A stretch of DNA of 64,000 bases. Source: Carya illinoinensis (lineage: Eukaryota > Streptophyta > Magnoliopsida > Fagales > Juglandaceae). Below are positions 45,170 through 58,879 of the stretch, one piece after another (position 1 is the stretch's first letter; every line of letters starts with the position of its first letter). Made by a program: the position numbers and the translations under genes. The DNA is taken from positions 31,611,385 to 31,675,384 of the forward strand of contig NC_056759.1 in the NCBI RefSeq assembly GCF_018687715.1, written 5' to 3'. A model generated the notes under the pieces. That model saw nothing but the letters and a program-made list of their open reading frames with translations. It did not search any database and had not been told where the DNA came from.

Positions 45170-46250
45170 TTTTAGCCCTGTTGTTTCTACGTTTTTGCCG
45201 AGTTGCCATTTTTGTCTATCTCATTATTTGCTTCAGAGAAATCGGGGAGAGAGAGAGAGACAGAGGCATGGGATGAGAGGGCTTGGGAGGCTAACGGTGG
45301 TGGCTGGCATGGAGGGCTTGGGAGGGGCTTACAGTGGATTTGGTGTGCTCGAGGTGGGGCTCGTGGTGGCCGTGGCCGTGGCTTTGGGTGGCACACGGCA
45401 TGGGTGTGAGGATCTAGAGAGATCCGAGTGAGAGAGGTCCATAGGGAGGGAAGGCTGAGAGGGGTGGAGGAGTTTTCTTGATTGACGATAGTGGGCTCGT
45501 GGAGAGGCTACTGCAGAAGGTGGCAGCGTCACAGTGTGGGTACATGGATTTTGGGTGAAATACGTGAGAGGGAGGATGCCGATCGATGGTGAAGGGAGAT
45601 GGGAAGCTTTGGTGGAAGGGACTGGGGACTATTGGGGGATGGCTACGCCAGAGATTGGAGGTGGTGTGACAGCTGAGGGAGTTGCGGTAGAGGGAACCTG
45701 AGAGAAGAAATTCGAGGGAGAAGAGAGGGAGATGTGCGAGAGGGAGAGAGAGAAGCCGCGAGGGAGGCTCAACTGGGAGGAGGCCCAAGATGGCTCGACG
45801 ACGAGGGAACCACCCGTGGTGTGGTGGCATAGCTGGCGGACAGAAATCGAGGGAAAGGGGTTGCGGGGGCTTAGGACTGAAAGGATACGGCTAAATGCTA
45901 GCCCACGGGCTGGGCTTTATGAAGCTAAATGGGCTGGGCCCAAAATAGAAATAAACACACTAAAATAAGCATAGTCCAAAAAAAAAAAAAAAAGTCCAAC
46001 AAAATAAAAATGCACAATAAAATAAATAAAAACAAATAAAATACTACAACTAAATATTAATAAAACAAAAGAATAAAACTCAACAATAAAATAATTTAAA
46101 ATAGAGAACAATTTAAATAATAGACAATACTCAATATCAAGAAAAGCACATTAAAATAAACTTTACAATTTAGTAATTATAAAACAATACAAATAAAAAA
46201 AAAAAGATCAATCTTGTGAATGAGCAATTTACTTTATGGGTTATTAAAGC
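45170..46250 (-). mobile_element. Possible second half of a decayed LTR
   Basis: Positions 45240-45900 are GA/GGTGG-rich, with GAGAGAGAGAGA, GTGGCCGTGGCCGTGG and GGGCTGGGCCCAAAATAGAA. They are followed by AT-rich AAATAAAATAAA-type sequence. The same order (GC-rich then A-rich) is seen in the Tekay LTRs at 20.6-21.4 kb. Open frames here are not protein-like. The assignment is by pattern only. Confidence 0.3.
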
Positions 46251-48681
46251 CAAGCCAAAATCCCAAGCATAACACATAATTTACTTTTAAAAGCTAATGA
46301 TAAGCATTTGAATGAAGTGCCCAAATCTCATGACTTCTTTTAAAATTGTTTTCAAATATTTTATTTTCTTAAATTTTAGAGTACCCAAAAAATTTAAACT
46401 TACAAAATAAAAAATCTTAAAAAATGATTAATTAAATTGACCAAGCTCTGTTTTTTATAAAGAATTATTGTCACAATACAAGACAACTACATGCAATGAT
46501 ATTTGCTGCAATTACAGAAGAAGCAAGGGTTATTCAGCAATATTAGTAATTGCATAATTTTAACAATTACTATGTTATATTTATTATGTAAGGAATGATC
46601 ATTTAAAATGATGAGATAAAATGATTTGTCGTGACTATAAGATGCTCATGTTTTTGCAATTATAGTGCACAAATTTCTCGTTGTCGTCATATTTGATTGC
46701 TTTATGAATCATCGAATACAATTACAAGATATCTATATTACATTTTTCTTTATTTTATTTTATTTTTTTTAAAAAAAAAAAAAAGCAAAATCACAAAGGT
46801 TTCTAATATGCCTTGAAATGAATTAAGTGCAAGAAACAATTAATGTGGGCATGCATCATTTCGATTGAATTAAAATCAAAACCAAGAATATAAGATTTGG
46901 AGCAAATATTTCTTCTTTTTCAAAAATTAAAAAATAAAAAACAAAAATGATTCCAATGGCTCTAGGCCTTGTACTCACCATTCGATAAAATGGGAAACCA
47001 AAAAAATGAATCTAATAAAGTAATGGATGATGTGTAGTTTAGCACTCCTCTATAACATAACTTTTTTAAAAATATATAGAGATTCTTTCAAATGTGACCT
47101 TTTTTTTTATTCTTATTTTGCATTTTGTTATAAAAAGTATTCATTATTATAAATATTTTAAATTAAATTTTCTCTTTCGTTGTGGAATTTTTATTAAAAA
47201 TAGGTTAAAAAATATAATGTTTAAATGATACGAAATTGTTTTTAATATATACTATATTGTAAAAATTAATATATAAAATAAAATTTTTTTAATAATGTAT
47301 TTTAAAAAATAAGAAAAAAATCTATTAAAACTGCTGATTTGATTATTTTATTTGTAAACAAATCACGATGAAGGTATCCATCATGCATCATCCAAGTATT
47401 TGTAATATATTTACCAAGATATTTTTGTCCTTTGTTGGTTGCTTTAAAGTAATCTACCGAAATAACAAGCATTTGTGCATGCATCACTTTTTCATTTATT
47501 GATCGATGCTCAGAATGCTTATCTGTTTGAAAATAAAATAATTAGAGTTTATCAAGATGTCCCTTTTTTTTTAATTTAAAATTATTGTACTTAAAAACAA
47601 GAGAAATGATTTGGGACCCAAATTTGGGTCTCGAAGTAGTGTTTCGAATATTTTTTTTTTACTTAGCGATTAAGGAAGTGTTTTTTAGTGATGTTGTGAA
47701 TTTTTTTAATTTTTTAAAAAATATTTAAGAATATAAAAAAATGAATGAAAAAAAATCAAAAAGAACTTTTCTTTAGTTGGTCGGTGAGTTTTCAGGCTAC
47801 ACCCTTTGGTGGATGTAGAACCACTCTTAAAACAATTATTAACAAAACCTTTAAACTTCCAAAATCATTAAGGCCTCGTTTGGATTGAGAGATGGGATGA
47901 GATGAAATGACTTGAGATAATTTGTAAAAAATAGTTAGATTGTTAAGTTGAGATAAGATGAATTGAGATAATTTTTGAAATTTTTGTGTGTTTGAATTGA
48001 AAGTGAGATGAGATAATTTTAACTTTTTTTAGATGAGATAGATCTGTTTAGATTTGTGAAGATCTGTTTAGATCTGTAAGAAACAAAATGAGGGAGATGA
48101 AAAGCGATTGTGGTCATGCATATGCCCAACAACAAAATTAGTTAAAAAAAGAAACGAAAAATAAACATGAATGGAAAAGATAAAAAGATTAAGAACACAG
48201 ATCTAAACGCAGAAAAAAATAATAAATAAACAAAAAAATAAACATCAAACCAAACAAATAAGAAACAAAAAAATCGCATTACAAACTAACAAATAAATAA
48301 ATCTCAGCACAAATAAATGAAAGAAACAAAAACTTGCAAGCCAATATACGTCGAATGAAAAAAGAAAAATTCTGCTAACTAAAACTTATATATAAAATTT
48401 ATGTTTACTTATTTAGTTTTAAATTTATATAAACTTTTCACTGTTATAATTATATATTTAAATAAAATAAAATATTAACTTGTATGTAAAATTCATATTT
48501 ACATATAAATTACCGTATAAATTATGGCCCCACAAGGCAAACGTCCAAAGGACGTTGTCTCTACTGGTATATATATATATAGTTATATAGATGTTTATAT
48601 ATGCAATTGCAAGATTCTTCATGTCTTTTCAAACGAAGCAACTCTTGTGGGTGGATCGTGAGTGCGCAGTAAGAAAGTAGC

Positions 48682-48713
<32 letters not shown>

Positions 48714-50100
48714 ACAAATATAATATTGTAGAATATTTTAATTTGTCGGCCCTTCTCGTTCTATATATACTTATGAGCATTCGAGTATTGATCAGTTTCC
48801 AGAAGAGGGTTTATATGTCACTTTCGGTGTTAAATAATACAAAGAGACTTTGATTGTTTTCGTTGAATATTGAGGTATTGACGTATAAGGCACAACACAC
48901 CGCGTTCCTTTATCGTCAAAAGCTGTGGCTGTCTCATTTTGAGGCAGTATTTCAGATAAATACCAGACAGAACATGAATTTCACAAACAGCCATATATTT
49001 GCTATCTTATCCCGTATCTTAGCATGCAGTAGTACTCCACGACACATGATCCAAATGAGATCCTAAGTATTTCTTTAATCATCATATTGTCCCCTCCATG
49101 ATTAACAGAAGTTTCTCTATATAACCATTAACAGAAGTCAGAAAATAGGTGATCTGGGAATATTCCCTCCTTGCAGCCAAACTACAAAATTATTAGACAT
49201 ATGATCTTGTAAGAACATCATGTCGATATTAATATATTGCCAGTTGATGCTTCGATTCTTCAAACTTTCTCTTTCAAAACTTCTTTTCATTGATTTATAA
49301 TATCGTTTAGGGGACAATAATTAATGCACGTACATATATATCATAACCTAGGATAAACAGAAGCTGCACTAATAATTCGATTCTTAACTGGTAATTGTGA
49401 GTCGGCCAACAACTTTAACCATACATTAATTAAGAGGATGAAAATACACTATTAAATTGGGTGACAGAATGCATTATATTTTGAACCTTTTGAGGTGATC
49501 AGTGAATAATTTAATCCACTGGATTTGACTTAACAAAAGGTGGTGCAAAAAACATGAGATGGGAAGTAAATAAGAAATGAATAAGTAGCAGCACATGTTG
49601 AGAAATAAATCTCATATTGATTGTGGATAATGTATTGGACATATTTATAATCAATAAGCAAACATCTTTCTTTGAACTAGTTTTATAAGATCAGTTAAAC
49701 TCATGAATTTCTTCATAATATCACACTTGTCATAGGACAAAGGAGGACCCGCACTACTTATCTCATGATAAGGATTAGGAAAAATATCTAACCTACACGT
49801 GAGGGAGGGTATTGAGGAATAAATCTTACATTATATGTAGACAAGGTCTTAGACATATTTATAAATAATGGGCAAACCTCTCCATTTAAACTAATTTTAT
49901 CACATGAATTAAGCTTATAAATTTCTTCAGCACCATCCAATATTCATGTCTCTCGCCGGTCTGCCGGTCGATAAGCAGCAGCCACATAAAATGACCTTAG
50001 ATTGCATGGGAAGTCCATGACTTGTTGGGTTAATGTAGCGTGACCCTTTCATAATTAGCAATGGGTTAAAATGGGACCAGAAAAGCGAGAGTTTGAGCCT
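46251..50100. other. Long AT-rich intergenic DNA
   Basis: No gene is supported. It contains a partial MITE (47876-48080), TATATA/TGTGTG tracts (48680-48712) and long A/T runs. Confidence 0.6.
47876..48080. mobile_element. MITE fragment, GTTTGGAT...GAGATGAGATG family
   Basis: It begins GCCTCGTTTGGATTGAGAGA, followed by GGGATGAGATGAAATGA and several GAGATAAGATGA-like words. The right terminus is not clear. Confidence 0.5.
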
Positions 50101-50189
50101 TACCAGAAAACTGACGAAAGAGTAAATTGAAAAGGGCATTTCACCATCCACTTCAAGCCAAAAACACAAAAATGCTTGGCCGAACCAAG

Positions 50190-50651
50190 AGGAAAAGGAC
50201 CCTCTCTCTCTTGATAAACCCCATATCTCTCCTGCCTTCAGTCTCCTCTCTGTCCTCTCTGACGAGTCTCTGTCTGTCTGTCTGTCTCTCTTTCTGCAAA
50301 GGGAGAAAAAAGAGAAGGGAATTACAAGTAGTGGTGGGGTATACTGGGGTTGGGCATAGAGCTAGCTCAAAAAGTCAGAAATGGCTCTTGGTGGACAAGC
50401 ACTTCTCGTCTTTCCCAACCACCCATTGCTTAATCTTATACGAAATGACCCAATTGCTCTTGCCGAGAGAAAGTGGCACCTTTTTTGACATTCCCCTACT
50501 TTGTAAATCAAAGGTCATTTTCGTGCAAGTTCGAGGTGAAAGGAGTTCAAATATGTGAGTCTCTGTGCAGAACACCCAAATCCCCCCAACAGTGAAAGGC
50601 AGACAGGATGGAGCCAGGCAATTTCAGTTATAATTCCGTTCTTTCCATTCG
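50190..50651 (+). promoter_or_regulatory. Possible pyrimidine-rich 5' leader and first coding exon
   Basis: CTCTCTCTC and CTGTCTGTCTGTCTCTC tracts (50200-50295) are followed by an ATG at 50608 (MEPGNFSYNSVLSI) and a donor ATTCG|GTAAAT at 50652. That is the architecture of a plant gene start. No later exon was recognised in the following 3 kb, so this could be a non-coding transcript or chance. Confidence 0.2.
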
Positions 50652-52094
50652 GTAAATGTTTCTGTACTTGGTTTCTCAGACTACTCTTTTACTCCTTGTC
50701 TTGTTACCTTTATATATAGCTTTGTTGAGATTCTAGAGAAGGAAGAGTAATACCAAGTACCATATCAAGAGTTTGTATATTAAATGAAGGATCCGAAAAT
50801 TTAGTTATGAATTTAAATAGGTTGACGACGACGACGACGATGATGGTGATGGTGAATTCTGGTGCATGTTATTTCTCACTTTCCATCGATGGAATTGGTT
50901 TCTGGACAGATCCTTTATATATGTGTGTGTGTGTGTGTGTGTGTGGTCTGGCTTTTCTATTTCATTTTTCTAGCCAGCTAGGGTCTTTAAGATCTCCATG
51001 ATCATGACAACCGCAGTAATGTAATGGGATGCATGAGTTATCTTTCTCTCCCTTCTAGCTATTCTAATAATCTGGACATGAAAAACAATTTACTTATTGT
51101 TCATGGTGGGAAGCTATGGCGTTCTGAAAAGTAATATTATCTAATCATATGTTCTATAATTACTGCGCTCCATTCATGAGATTTGATCCTACTTAGTTAA
51201 TTACTTGGTTCTACTTGCTTTTCAGGCTTTTTTTAATGTCCATTATTGTTGATCCACTTGGCTTAGCCGTACGGGTTTTGCATCACTTGTTAACTTCCTC
51301 AAACGTCTACAAATCTCAAACTCCAGTACGTTTTGTTTTCGATCCCCATCTTGTTTTCCTGAAAACTCCATTAATCTGTCTATATATAATACTAAAATAC
51401 CGGGTTTTGGTCCCAGCAAATTAATTAGCATAGTACTCATCATGATCTTCCAAAATCTCCTTTCTCATGATGAAATATGTAGTCGATCTAGCTCCAACAA
51501 TTGTAGTTTTGGGATTGACAAGCATATTGCCTTAAAGGCAGCCTCAAGATTGGAAGTCAGTCAATCATCTCATAGGATGGCCAGATCATGATATACTGAT
51601 CATTGCTGGGAGTTAGGCATGAAAATCGATATATGGATCTTGTACCAAAATAATTAAGAAGTACTTTGCTTTTATATATACATATATATATATGTGTACT
51701 ACTCTTTGATTTGTGCAGTCTGATCATCTCCAAACCACGGTTTTTTTCTATAATTGTGCTCTTATTTTGTCTTTTTTACGTTGGAGTACTACACGTGGTT
51801 GGATTTGTTTAAAAGTTACTTAGTTCTAGACTGTCTAGTACCCAAAATTCAGAAACGTTTGGATCCATTTTCCTATAATCTATCCTCTTTATAGCATGCA
51901 ACTGCCAGTACCCTTCCTTTCGAGCTAGGATAATGACGACTTTGCCAGCCTTTATGTGCATCTTATATATATATACGAAACGAATATGCATTCCTCGGAT
52001 TTCATCAGCACCAAGCTGCAAATGCATATACGTTAATTTCATTCCTCATCTTCTACATCTTATATATATGTCGTTGTAGTACTGCATATTATAA

Positions 52095-52159
<65 letters not shown>

Positions 52160-52824
52160 CGTGTTTCCCTGCGAGATCGAGTATAAATAAACCAAACAAA
52201 AACGACGTTCTAGGAATGAAAAGTCTATATAATACCATCCGGATGCAAGGACCATGATTTTGATTAACAAATTATTACCTGCCAAAATAATTCAAATCCA
52301 TCAAAAACCATGATTTTGATTACAACGTTAAAAATACATATATACGTTCATATATATGAAAGAAAAAGAAAGTCTTCGTTGTTTGTAGGATCATATGGGA
52401 ATCAAAGAATTAAGCATAATATTTCGTTCTACTTTTTGCTTGAGCTAGCCTGCCTAGTCTGAGTTCATTGCAGGTATTGATGAAACATTTGAAACTGCTA
52501 GCTAGCTATATATGTTAATTACTAGAAAGAATATCAGCAGATTTGCAGCAGAATGTTGAAAGTGATATCAAATTCATTTTATTGATCCCATGATCATTTC
52601 TTTCGTTCGATTCCTTTACGGGAACACTTACAGTGTTTGGCATAATGCATTAAACTCTCATGCATAAGCTAGATCTGATAAATCGAGTCACCAGCTTACT
52701 AATCAGAGGATGCACTCTTCATCTTTTCATCATCATGATTTCAACGTGTTCGCTGGTTCCAGTACCATAAGTAGACCCATATAATTAAATATATTCTTGA
52801 TATTTTAGATTGATGAAGGCCGGC
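50652..52824. other. Intergenic or intronic DNA, no gene recognised
   Basis: It contains a (GT)n tract at about 50924-50944, a (GAC)n/(GAT) block at 50824-50851 and AT-rich sequence. No convincing exon was seen. Confidence 0.5.
52093..52163. repeat. (AT)n(GT)n compound microsatellite
   Basis: About nine AT units are followed by some 22 GT units, ending with GTGCGTGCGTG. Confidence 0.95.
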
Positions 52825-53222
52825 TAGTTTGGACACTAAGGTATTTTGAGATATACTCATATATTTCATTCACAAACATCATTCAAATACAAAATATTTT
52901 TCAATTTCAAATTTTTATTTTTTATGTCTAATTATTACCTAATCATTATCCAAAGATAAAACCCAATACAACTTTCCTAATCTTCCAAACAAAATACGAA
53001 AATTAATACATTTTTTTCAAATTTAAAATAAAAATTATATTCAAAAATTATATTCAAATAATTTTTTAACTTTATAATATTTTTATTCAAAATTTTCTAT
53101 CTCCTTTCCAAAAGTCCTAGTCCTATAAAACATCTTAACTCAATCCGTTTCACTATTATTTACGAACTATATATTCTTCTATTATTTATAGATATTCTGA
53201 TTAGTATCCAAACGAACCCTAA
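52825..53222. mobile_element. MITE of about 400 bp, TTTGGACACTAAG/TTTGGATACTAA ends
   Basis: The left end AGTTTGGACACTAAGGTATTT is matched by the complement of the right end (CGTTTGGATACTAATCAGAAT). It is AT-rich inside, with no ORF. Target duplications were not clear. Confidence 0.6.
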
Positions 53223-54027
53223 GTGTTACACTCCGGCCATTTGAATTTATGTTTTAATCACACCAACTTATATATGCATCATATTTTAAGTAATTTCTTA
53301 TATTAATGACAAGATTCCTCCTTTTGCCAATTTGGTCATCTCACTTGTGATATCTAATACTGAGTGATAAGGGTAAGTAGCATATGGAATTCCACATTAT
53401 TTAGGAAAAAGTAGAACGAAATATCATTACTAGTCCTTTCAGAATATATACCCAGATGTGGCTTGAGTTTCCCTTGAGGCATTCTAAATGGTATTAGAAG
53501 CAAAAATTCCTTGAGAAAGATAAATTCATGCTTTTTATAATAGTTTCAATTGGGGATCTAATTATATCATGACTAATCATTTTGGAGTATTTTATAATGA
53601 TTCCAATGGGATTCTGATTATATCATGAACTAATCTTTTTTTTAATTTTAGGCCGATTGCCACTTTTACTTTTAACCATAGTTTCATGAAGTTTCAAATG
53701 GTCATTTTGTCCTTCTTTTCCCTTGTTTAATCCAATAGAAATGTTTGCTCTCTCCTACCCATCTCTCTCTTCTATAAGGTTACAAGCAATGCTTTTTTCT
53801 ATTCCAATTCATGGCTGACTATCAATATTTGCCTTTCTATCGACATGGAAGTCTATATAAGGAAGCACAAAGCCCTTCTATTAGTGTATTTTGAATGCAC
53901 TCAAAGCAATCAAGACTCTTGGGGTGGGCTATTAAAGGAGATTACTTTTGTGCACAATATAAGATTGTGAAGTTAGTTAGTCTGGGACTAATCTTACCTG
54001 ACAAAGCATAAGGTGCAACACGTCACA

Positions 54028-54905
54028 ATGACAGATCATATCTAATTTTCTAGTGCAGTAGAGAAGCTTAATAACTATAATTGTAGCACATGGCAAACAT
54101 GTATGGTGTCATATTTGCAAGGATAAGATCTTTGGGAGATTGTTGGTAGTAGCGACACTACACAACTTCCAATAGAGAACGTAGTGGGACTTTGAAAATG
54201 CATATCAAAGCTGGAAAAGCTATGTTTTGAATCAAGACCACAATTGGGAAGGAAATTTTAGAGCACATTCGACCTGCCTCAACGCCTAAGGAGGCATGGG
54301 ATGATCTCGCTACCCTTTTTTGAAAAGAAAATGATATATATGCGACTTCAACTTCTTGAAAGTGAGTTGATGATGACGTGTCAACAAGAATTTTCAATCA
54401 AGCAATATTTTACAAAGGTGAATTCACTTTGCCGTGAGATATCTAAATTGGATCTTTTTGCCAATATTAATGAACAACACATGAGAAGAATTATTATCTC
54501 TGTGTTGAGACTTGAATATAGATGTTTTATTACAACCATTCAAGGTTGGCCAACTCAATCTTCTCTAGAGGAGCTAGAGAATTTATTACATCAGCTAAGC
54601 AATTAGCCAATGTCACATTAAAGAACGAGAAAAAGCATTGTTTGATGGTAACAAAAAAGGGTGATTCAAGAAAATGATGAAGAAAAAGGACAAGAAGGAA
54701 GGAGCCAAATCAAGAGGAGATCAAAGTTATTGGCAAAGAGGAATTCAACAATATTAAAAAGTAAATAAACTTCAAAATCAAAATATTAAATGCTTTAGTT
54801 GTGGCCGAAAAGGACACTATGCTCGGGATTGTTGGTGGAAGAAAACTTCAGAAGAAGGAAATATGGTAAAATCAAACACAAGTTATAGTGAAGAATCGTT
54901 TGCAG
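54028..54905 (+). pseudogene. Copia gag relic with CCHC zinc knuckle
   Basis: Several frames together give the copia gag pattern: VEKLNNYNCSTWQTCMVSYL near 54060, then a 101-aa open frame (54301-54606) with QEFSIKQYFTKVNSLCREIS and LEELENLLHQ. The knuckle CFSCGRKGHYARDC lies at about 54790-54831 (CX2CX4HX4C). Stops and shifts separate the pieces. Confidence 0.75.
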
Positions 54906-55136
54906 GGACAAGGGGCAAAGAGGTGCCTTATTTGTAAAAAAAAGCAACTTCTATCAGAAATCTCTTGAAGAGATTATCTTTTGATAAAGCAGTAATATGT
55001 ACAATTATAGATAATTCAAAAGAACTAGCGTTAGCAACAACTAATTCTAAAGCAGTTGACTATGGGAAAGATTGGATAGTTGACCCAAGATGCTCCAAAA
55101 GATTGGATAGCATCATATCATTCCAATCTATTTGTG

Positions 55137-55138
55137 AA

Positions 55139-55174
<36 letters not shown>
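55137..55174. repeat. (AAT)n microsatellite
   Basis: About twelve AAT units lie at a deletion junction between the protease and RT relics of the copia element. Confidence 0.9.
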
Positions 55175-55175
<1 letters not shown>

Positions 55176-55179
55176 GTAA

Positions 55180-55990
55180 TGGTATATATGGACAATTTAA
55201 TCATTACCGGGGTTAATGAATGTCAGAAAAAGAAGAGAAAATTTATCAGTGCAGTTCCAAATGAAAGAGCTTGGAGAATTGGGATATTTCCTTGGATTGG
55301 AACTAGGAATGACAAAATGACTATTTTTGAATATTTCCTTGGATTGGAACTAGGAATGACAAAATGACTATTTTTGAACCAGTAAACATATGCAAGAGAT
55401 CTCTTTAAAAAGTTTGTAATGCTTGAATGCAAATAAAACTCTTCTACAATGGAAATTAATTCTAAGATATGTGCAAAAGAAGCTGAATGTACAAAAAAGG
55501 TATGTTAAATGAGCCAACAACCTTGGCCTTATGTACAAAAAAAGGAGGTGAATGTAAAGTAACAGGGTACTGTGATGCGGATTATGCTGGAGATCACCAC
55601 ACACCCACACACGTAGATCAACTACTAGTTACATATTTAGTCCTGAATCTAGACCAATTTCTTGCTGTAGTAAAAGGCAAGTATCACTTTCAATTACCGA
55701 AGCAAAATATAGAGTAGTAGCAATTGTAGCCTAAAAATCCATAGTTAATGCAATTTTAATGAAGGATCTACATGAGCAAGAAGTAAATTATTTAGTGCCA
55801 CTCTATTGTGATAATCTATCTGCTATACAATTGGCAAACAAATCCAGTGTTTCACGCAAGAACTAAGCATATGGAAGTCCATTATTATTTCATAGGAGAG
55901 AAAGTACAAAATGGAGAGAGAATTGTAGCCAATCATGATGGAGGAACAAATAGCATATATGTTAACCAAAAGTCTAGTTTCATCCAAGTT
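55180..55990 (+). pseudogene. Copia RT/RNase H relic
   Basis: MVYMDNLIITG (near 55183) is a mutated form of the copia YVDDLIITG box. LGYFLGLEL follows, then the RNase H motif VTGYCDADYAGD at about 55560-55595 and further scrambled sequence. A 47-bp tandem duplication (55284-55330 and 55331-55377) lies in the RT part. Confidence 0.75.
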
Positions 55991-56520
55991 TATTGAGTTC
56001 CATAACCATGTAGGCATGACTACCGGAATGGGAGAAGTTAGTGTTGGGGGGGAGTGTTGAATAAAGATAAAAAAAAAACACTTCTCTAATTTTGACCGAC
56101 CCACTCCAATTTACTGCCATTCTTGAAGGTTCTAAATTCATAGTTGTTGAATTGCTTCAACCAACAACAATAACAATTGTATTTTGTAAAACATCTAGCT
56201 AACATCTCATGGTTTTCAGCTTACACCCCACTACTATACTTTTTACCATAGTTTCATGAAGTCTTTTATGGCCATTTTGTCCTTCTTGTCTCCTGTTTAA
56301 TCCAATAGATCACATGTTTGCTCTCTCCTACGCGTCTCTCTCTTCTATAAGGTGACAACAAAGCCCTCTTTTTATTATTATTATAGTTCATGACCGATCG
56401 TTGATATCTACTTTTCTACCGATTTGAAAACCTATACAAGGCAGCACAAAGCCCTCTATTGATAATTTGGTGTCATAATGTATTTTTTTTTTTTTAAGCG
56501 TGTCATAATGTATTTTGAGT

Positions 56521-57052
56521 GCACTTTTGTGGGTTAAAAATGTTAACGAGTTCTGTTTTGTAAGAGTTATTTAAGTGTGTCGTATACTTGGTGATATCAA
56601 TTATATAAAATTAAAGTAATTTATTTTGAGTACTCTATTTATTTTCAACTCCATCACCCAACAACTATCCTTCACTTTACCTTCTTAATTTATGTTTCTA
56701 ATTATGAATTGTGTTTATCTTCTTCTTATTTGCTTGGAAAAAAAAAAAAAAAGTGGATGAGTGAAATAGTTGATAGGCCAATATAGAATGAAACTTGCTG
56801 TTTGGATTTGGATTTGCATACCCCGATCCCTCCTACGTATACAGCCTATTCTTTCAATATACTTATTCACAATAATATTCCCCACTACCTCAATCTTATT
56901 CTCTTCGTAGAGTAAAGGTATAGGTGTAATGTTAGAGGTATGAATAAAAGGGCTAATTTTGTTTGGGCACCTTGTTCTCATAAACAAATGTGGATGTAAC
57001 AAATCCAGTTCAATTCGATTTTGTACATTTTTTAATAATCGAATTGGTATAT
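56521..57052. other. Intergenic DNA
   Basis: AT-rich sequence with no supported gene. Confidence 0.5.
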
Positions 57053-58500
57053 AGCTGTAATAGCCCAAGCCCATCCAAAAGCCCAACCCTTTTTTATCTT
57101 TCTTCCCCCCCAACCCCTTCTCCTCTCTTCCTGTAGCTTCTTCCCCCCTTCTGATTCTCTCTCTCTCATGACACTTCTTTGCCTCTCATGCACAAACCCC
57201 CCCCCCCCCCTCCCCCACTTTATTGTCTCTCTCTCTCTAACCCTCCCTATATATACATATATATTTACTCTCTTTCTTTCTCCATAACCTCCACCCACAA
57301 CCACTATTCCTTGCTGTTCCATCACCATTAACGACAATATTAGGTAAATTCTCATGCCTCATAAATAATAGATTTAATGAATTTGAGTATAAAATTTGTT
57401 AAGATTTGGTATTGTGAATTATTGAGAAAATACTTTGTTGATTACGTTGTTAGGATGTATTGAAGATGAATTTAATATTCAAGTGCTAGTGGTAAGTATT
57501 AGATAGAATTAATCTATATTTATGTCATTGTTATATGGTTGAGTGTAGACAATATTTATGTCGAATTAATAAGGGGATAAAGATCAGTGAACAAGCTGTC
57601 CAGCAATGTATTTGCAACCTAGAAATTTGAAGTTTATCATTTTGGAATATAATCTTTTAGAATAAGTCTAAATTCATGTTATTAGAGATTGTGGAAAATT
57701 TTAGAGTTAAGTGAAATAATTTCTAGAGTAGAAGTTGACGGATTATAATGACCTTAAAATAGGTTCCAAGTGACCATTGGCAAAGGAATATTGTGACTAT
57801 TTTACCTAAAAATCGAGATAAGTGGCTCTTTAATGAGTTTTTAACAAAAGAACTTTTAGTTTTGTTTGGAATGGTGCACTTGAGTATTATATTTCAAACT
57901 TGTGTAAACTTTGAACTTGTACACATTCTTATGCTATTTTGGCTCTCTTTATGGGATTTGTGCAAATTTTATAATGGTTGGAATGTTTGAAAAATGATAT
58001 GTGGTGTATTAAATTTGAAAGTTCAATGTGAGCATGTTATTTATTCTTGATCCTATAATATAAATGTCTTTGTGACATGTTTGACGTCCCTCGCGGCGTG
58101 ATATTTTCGTGGCATGATATCTTTGTAGTATATCGATGCCCTCATGGAATGATCATGTTTTCGTGGAATGATATATTTGTGGTATATTGGTAATTTTTCT
58201 ATTATCATGTGCTCTTGAATATGATATTTGGCTAAATATGTTGGTTGAGATAAAATTGTATTGTTCATATTATTTTATTAGATATTTATTCACTATCTTA
58301 TAGTTAAAAAAATTGCCCAACTCCCACACCCCATTAAATTGTTACTTACTGAGCATATAATTTCTGGAATTTTTATATAAGTATATATGATCAAATGTGT
58401 AAAAATTTATTTACAAAAAAAATATATATTATAACTTAAAATTGCCTTAAAAGTGTACCTTATGATTCTACAATATAATAAAATCCTCTACAGTTTCGTG
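57053..58500 (+). mobile_element. Possible degenerate solo LTR
   Basis: It begins TGTAATAGCCCAAGCCCATCC. That resembles the minus-strand start of the Tekay LTR (TGTGATGACCC) and is followed by a CT/C-rich leader. Near 58340 it has GTTACTTACTGAGCATA, a motif common in plant Ty3 LTRs. No right boundary or TSD was found. A poly-C run lies at 57197-57210. Confidence 0.3.
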
Positions 58501-58879
58501 GAAGTAGGTAGGTTGCCGAACTACGTAAATTTGTATCAAGTAATTGATTGTCTAATTATTTCTTATTTACTTTTATTTTATTGTCATCATTTTCACAACA
58601 AAATACTCTTGTCATAAAAAGATCACACAAAAATAAATTCAACGTAGTTTGATATGGTACGTCAAATTGTAAATTTACTTTTATTATAAAATAGATTTAA
58701 CGAATTACATGAAAACATATCAATTTGTAGATTTATTTTTGTATAATTCCTTAATATTTGTAGCACTTATGTATGAATATTTTATCCTCTCTCGATAAGA
58801 AAGTAACTTTAGAACCATGAGTTTGTATTATTAATAATCTGTTTAATTATTTCATTAATGTGATGATAGCAAATAATTG

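Larger units (their letters stand above)
53655..56520 (+). mobile_element. Heavily deleted Ty1/copia LTR retrotransposon
   Basis: Related LTR segments lie at about 53655-53905 and 56055-56520 (shared CATAGTTTCATGAAG, GTCATTTTGTCCTTCTT and CTCTCTCCTAC). The 3' LTR starts TGTTGAATAAAG directly after a GGGGGGGAG purine tract (56046-56054). The interior holds relics of gag (54030-54600), a CCHC knuckle, protease (DWIVD, near 55072), RT and RNase H. Integrase and most of RT are deleted, and the 5' LTR is truncated. It is a dead relic. Confidence 0.75.

Noticed and set aside
45195..45968. Several GR- and P-rich open frames on both strands
   Set aside because: GA/GGTGG-rich low-complexity DNA gives open frames in many phases; more likely part of an old LTR.
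48662..49066. 63-aa and 70-aa open frames
   Set aside because: The first is made of TA/TG microsatellite codons; neither shows splice context or homology.
57032..57355. 107-aa minus-strand open frame rich in G, R and E
   Set aside because: It is the reverse reading of a CT/C-rich tract; no domain, and a poly-C run is included.
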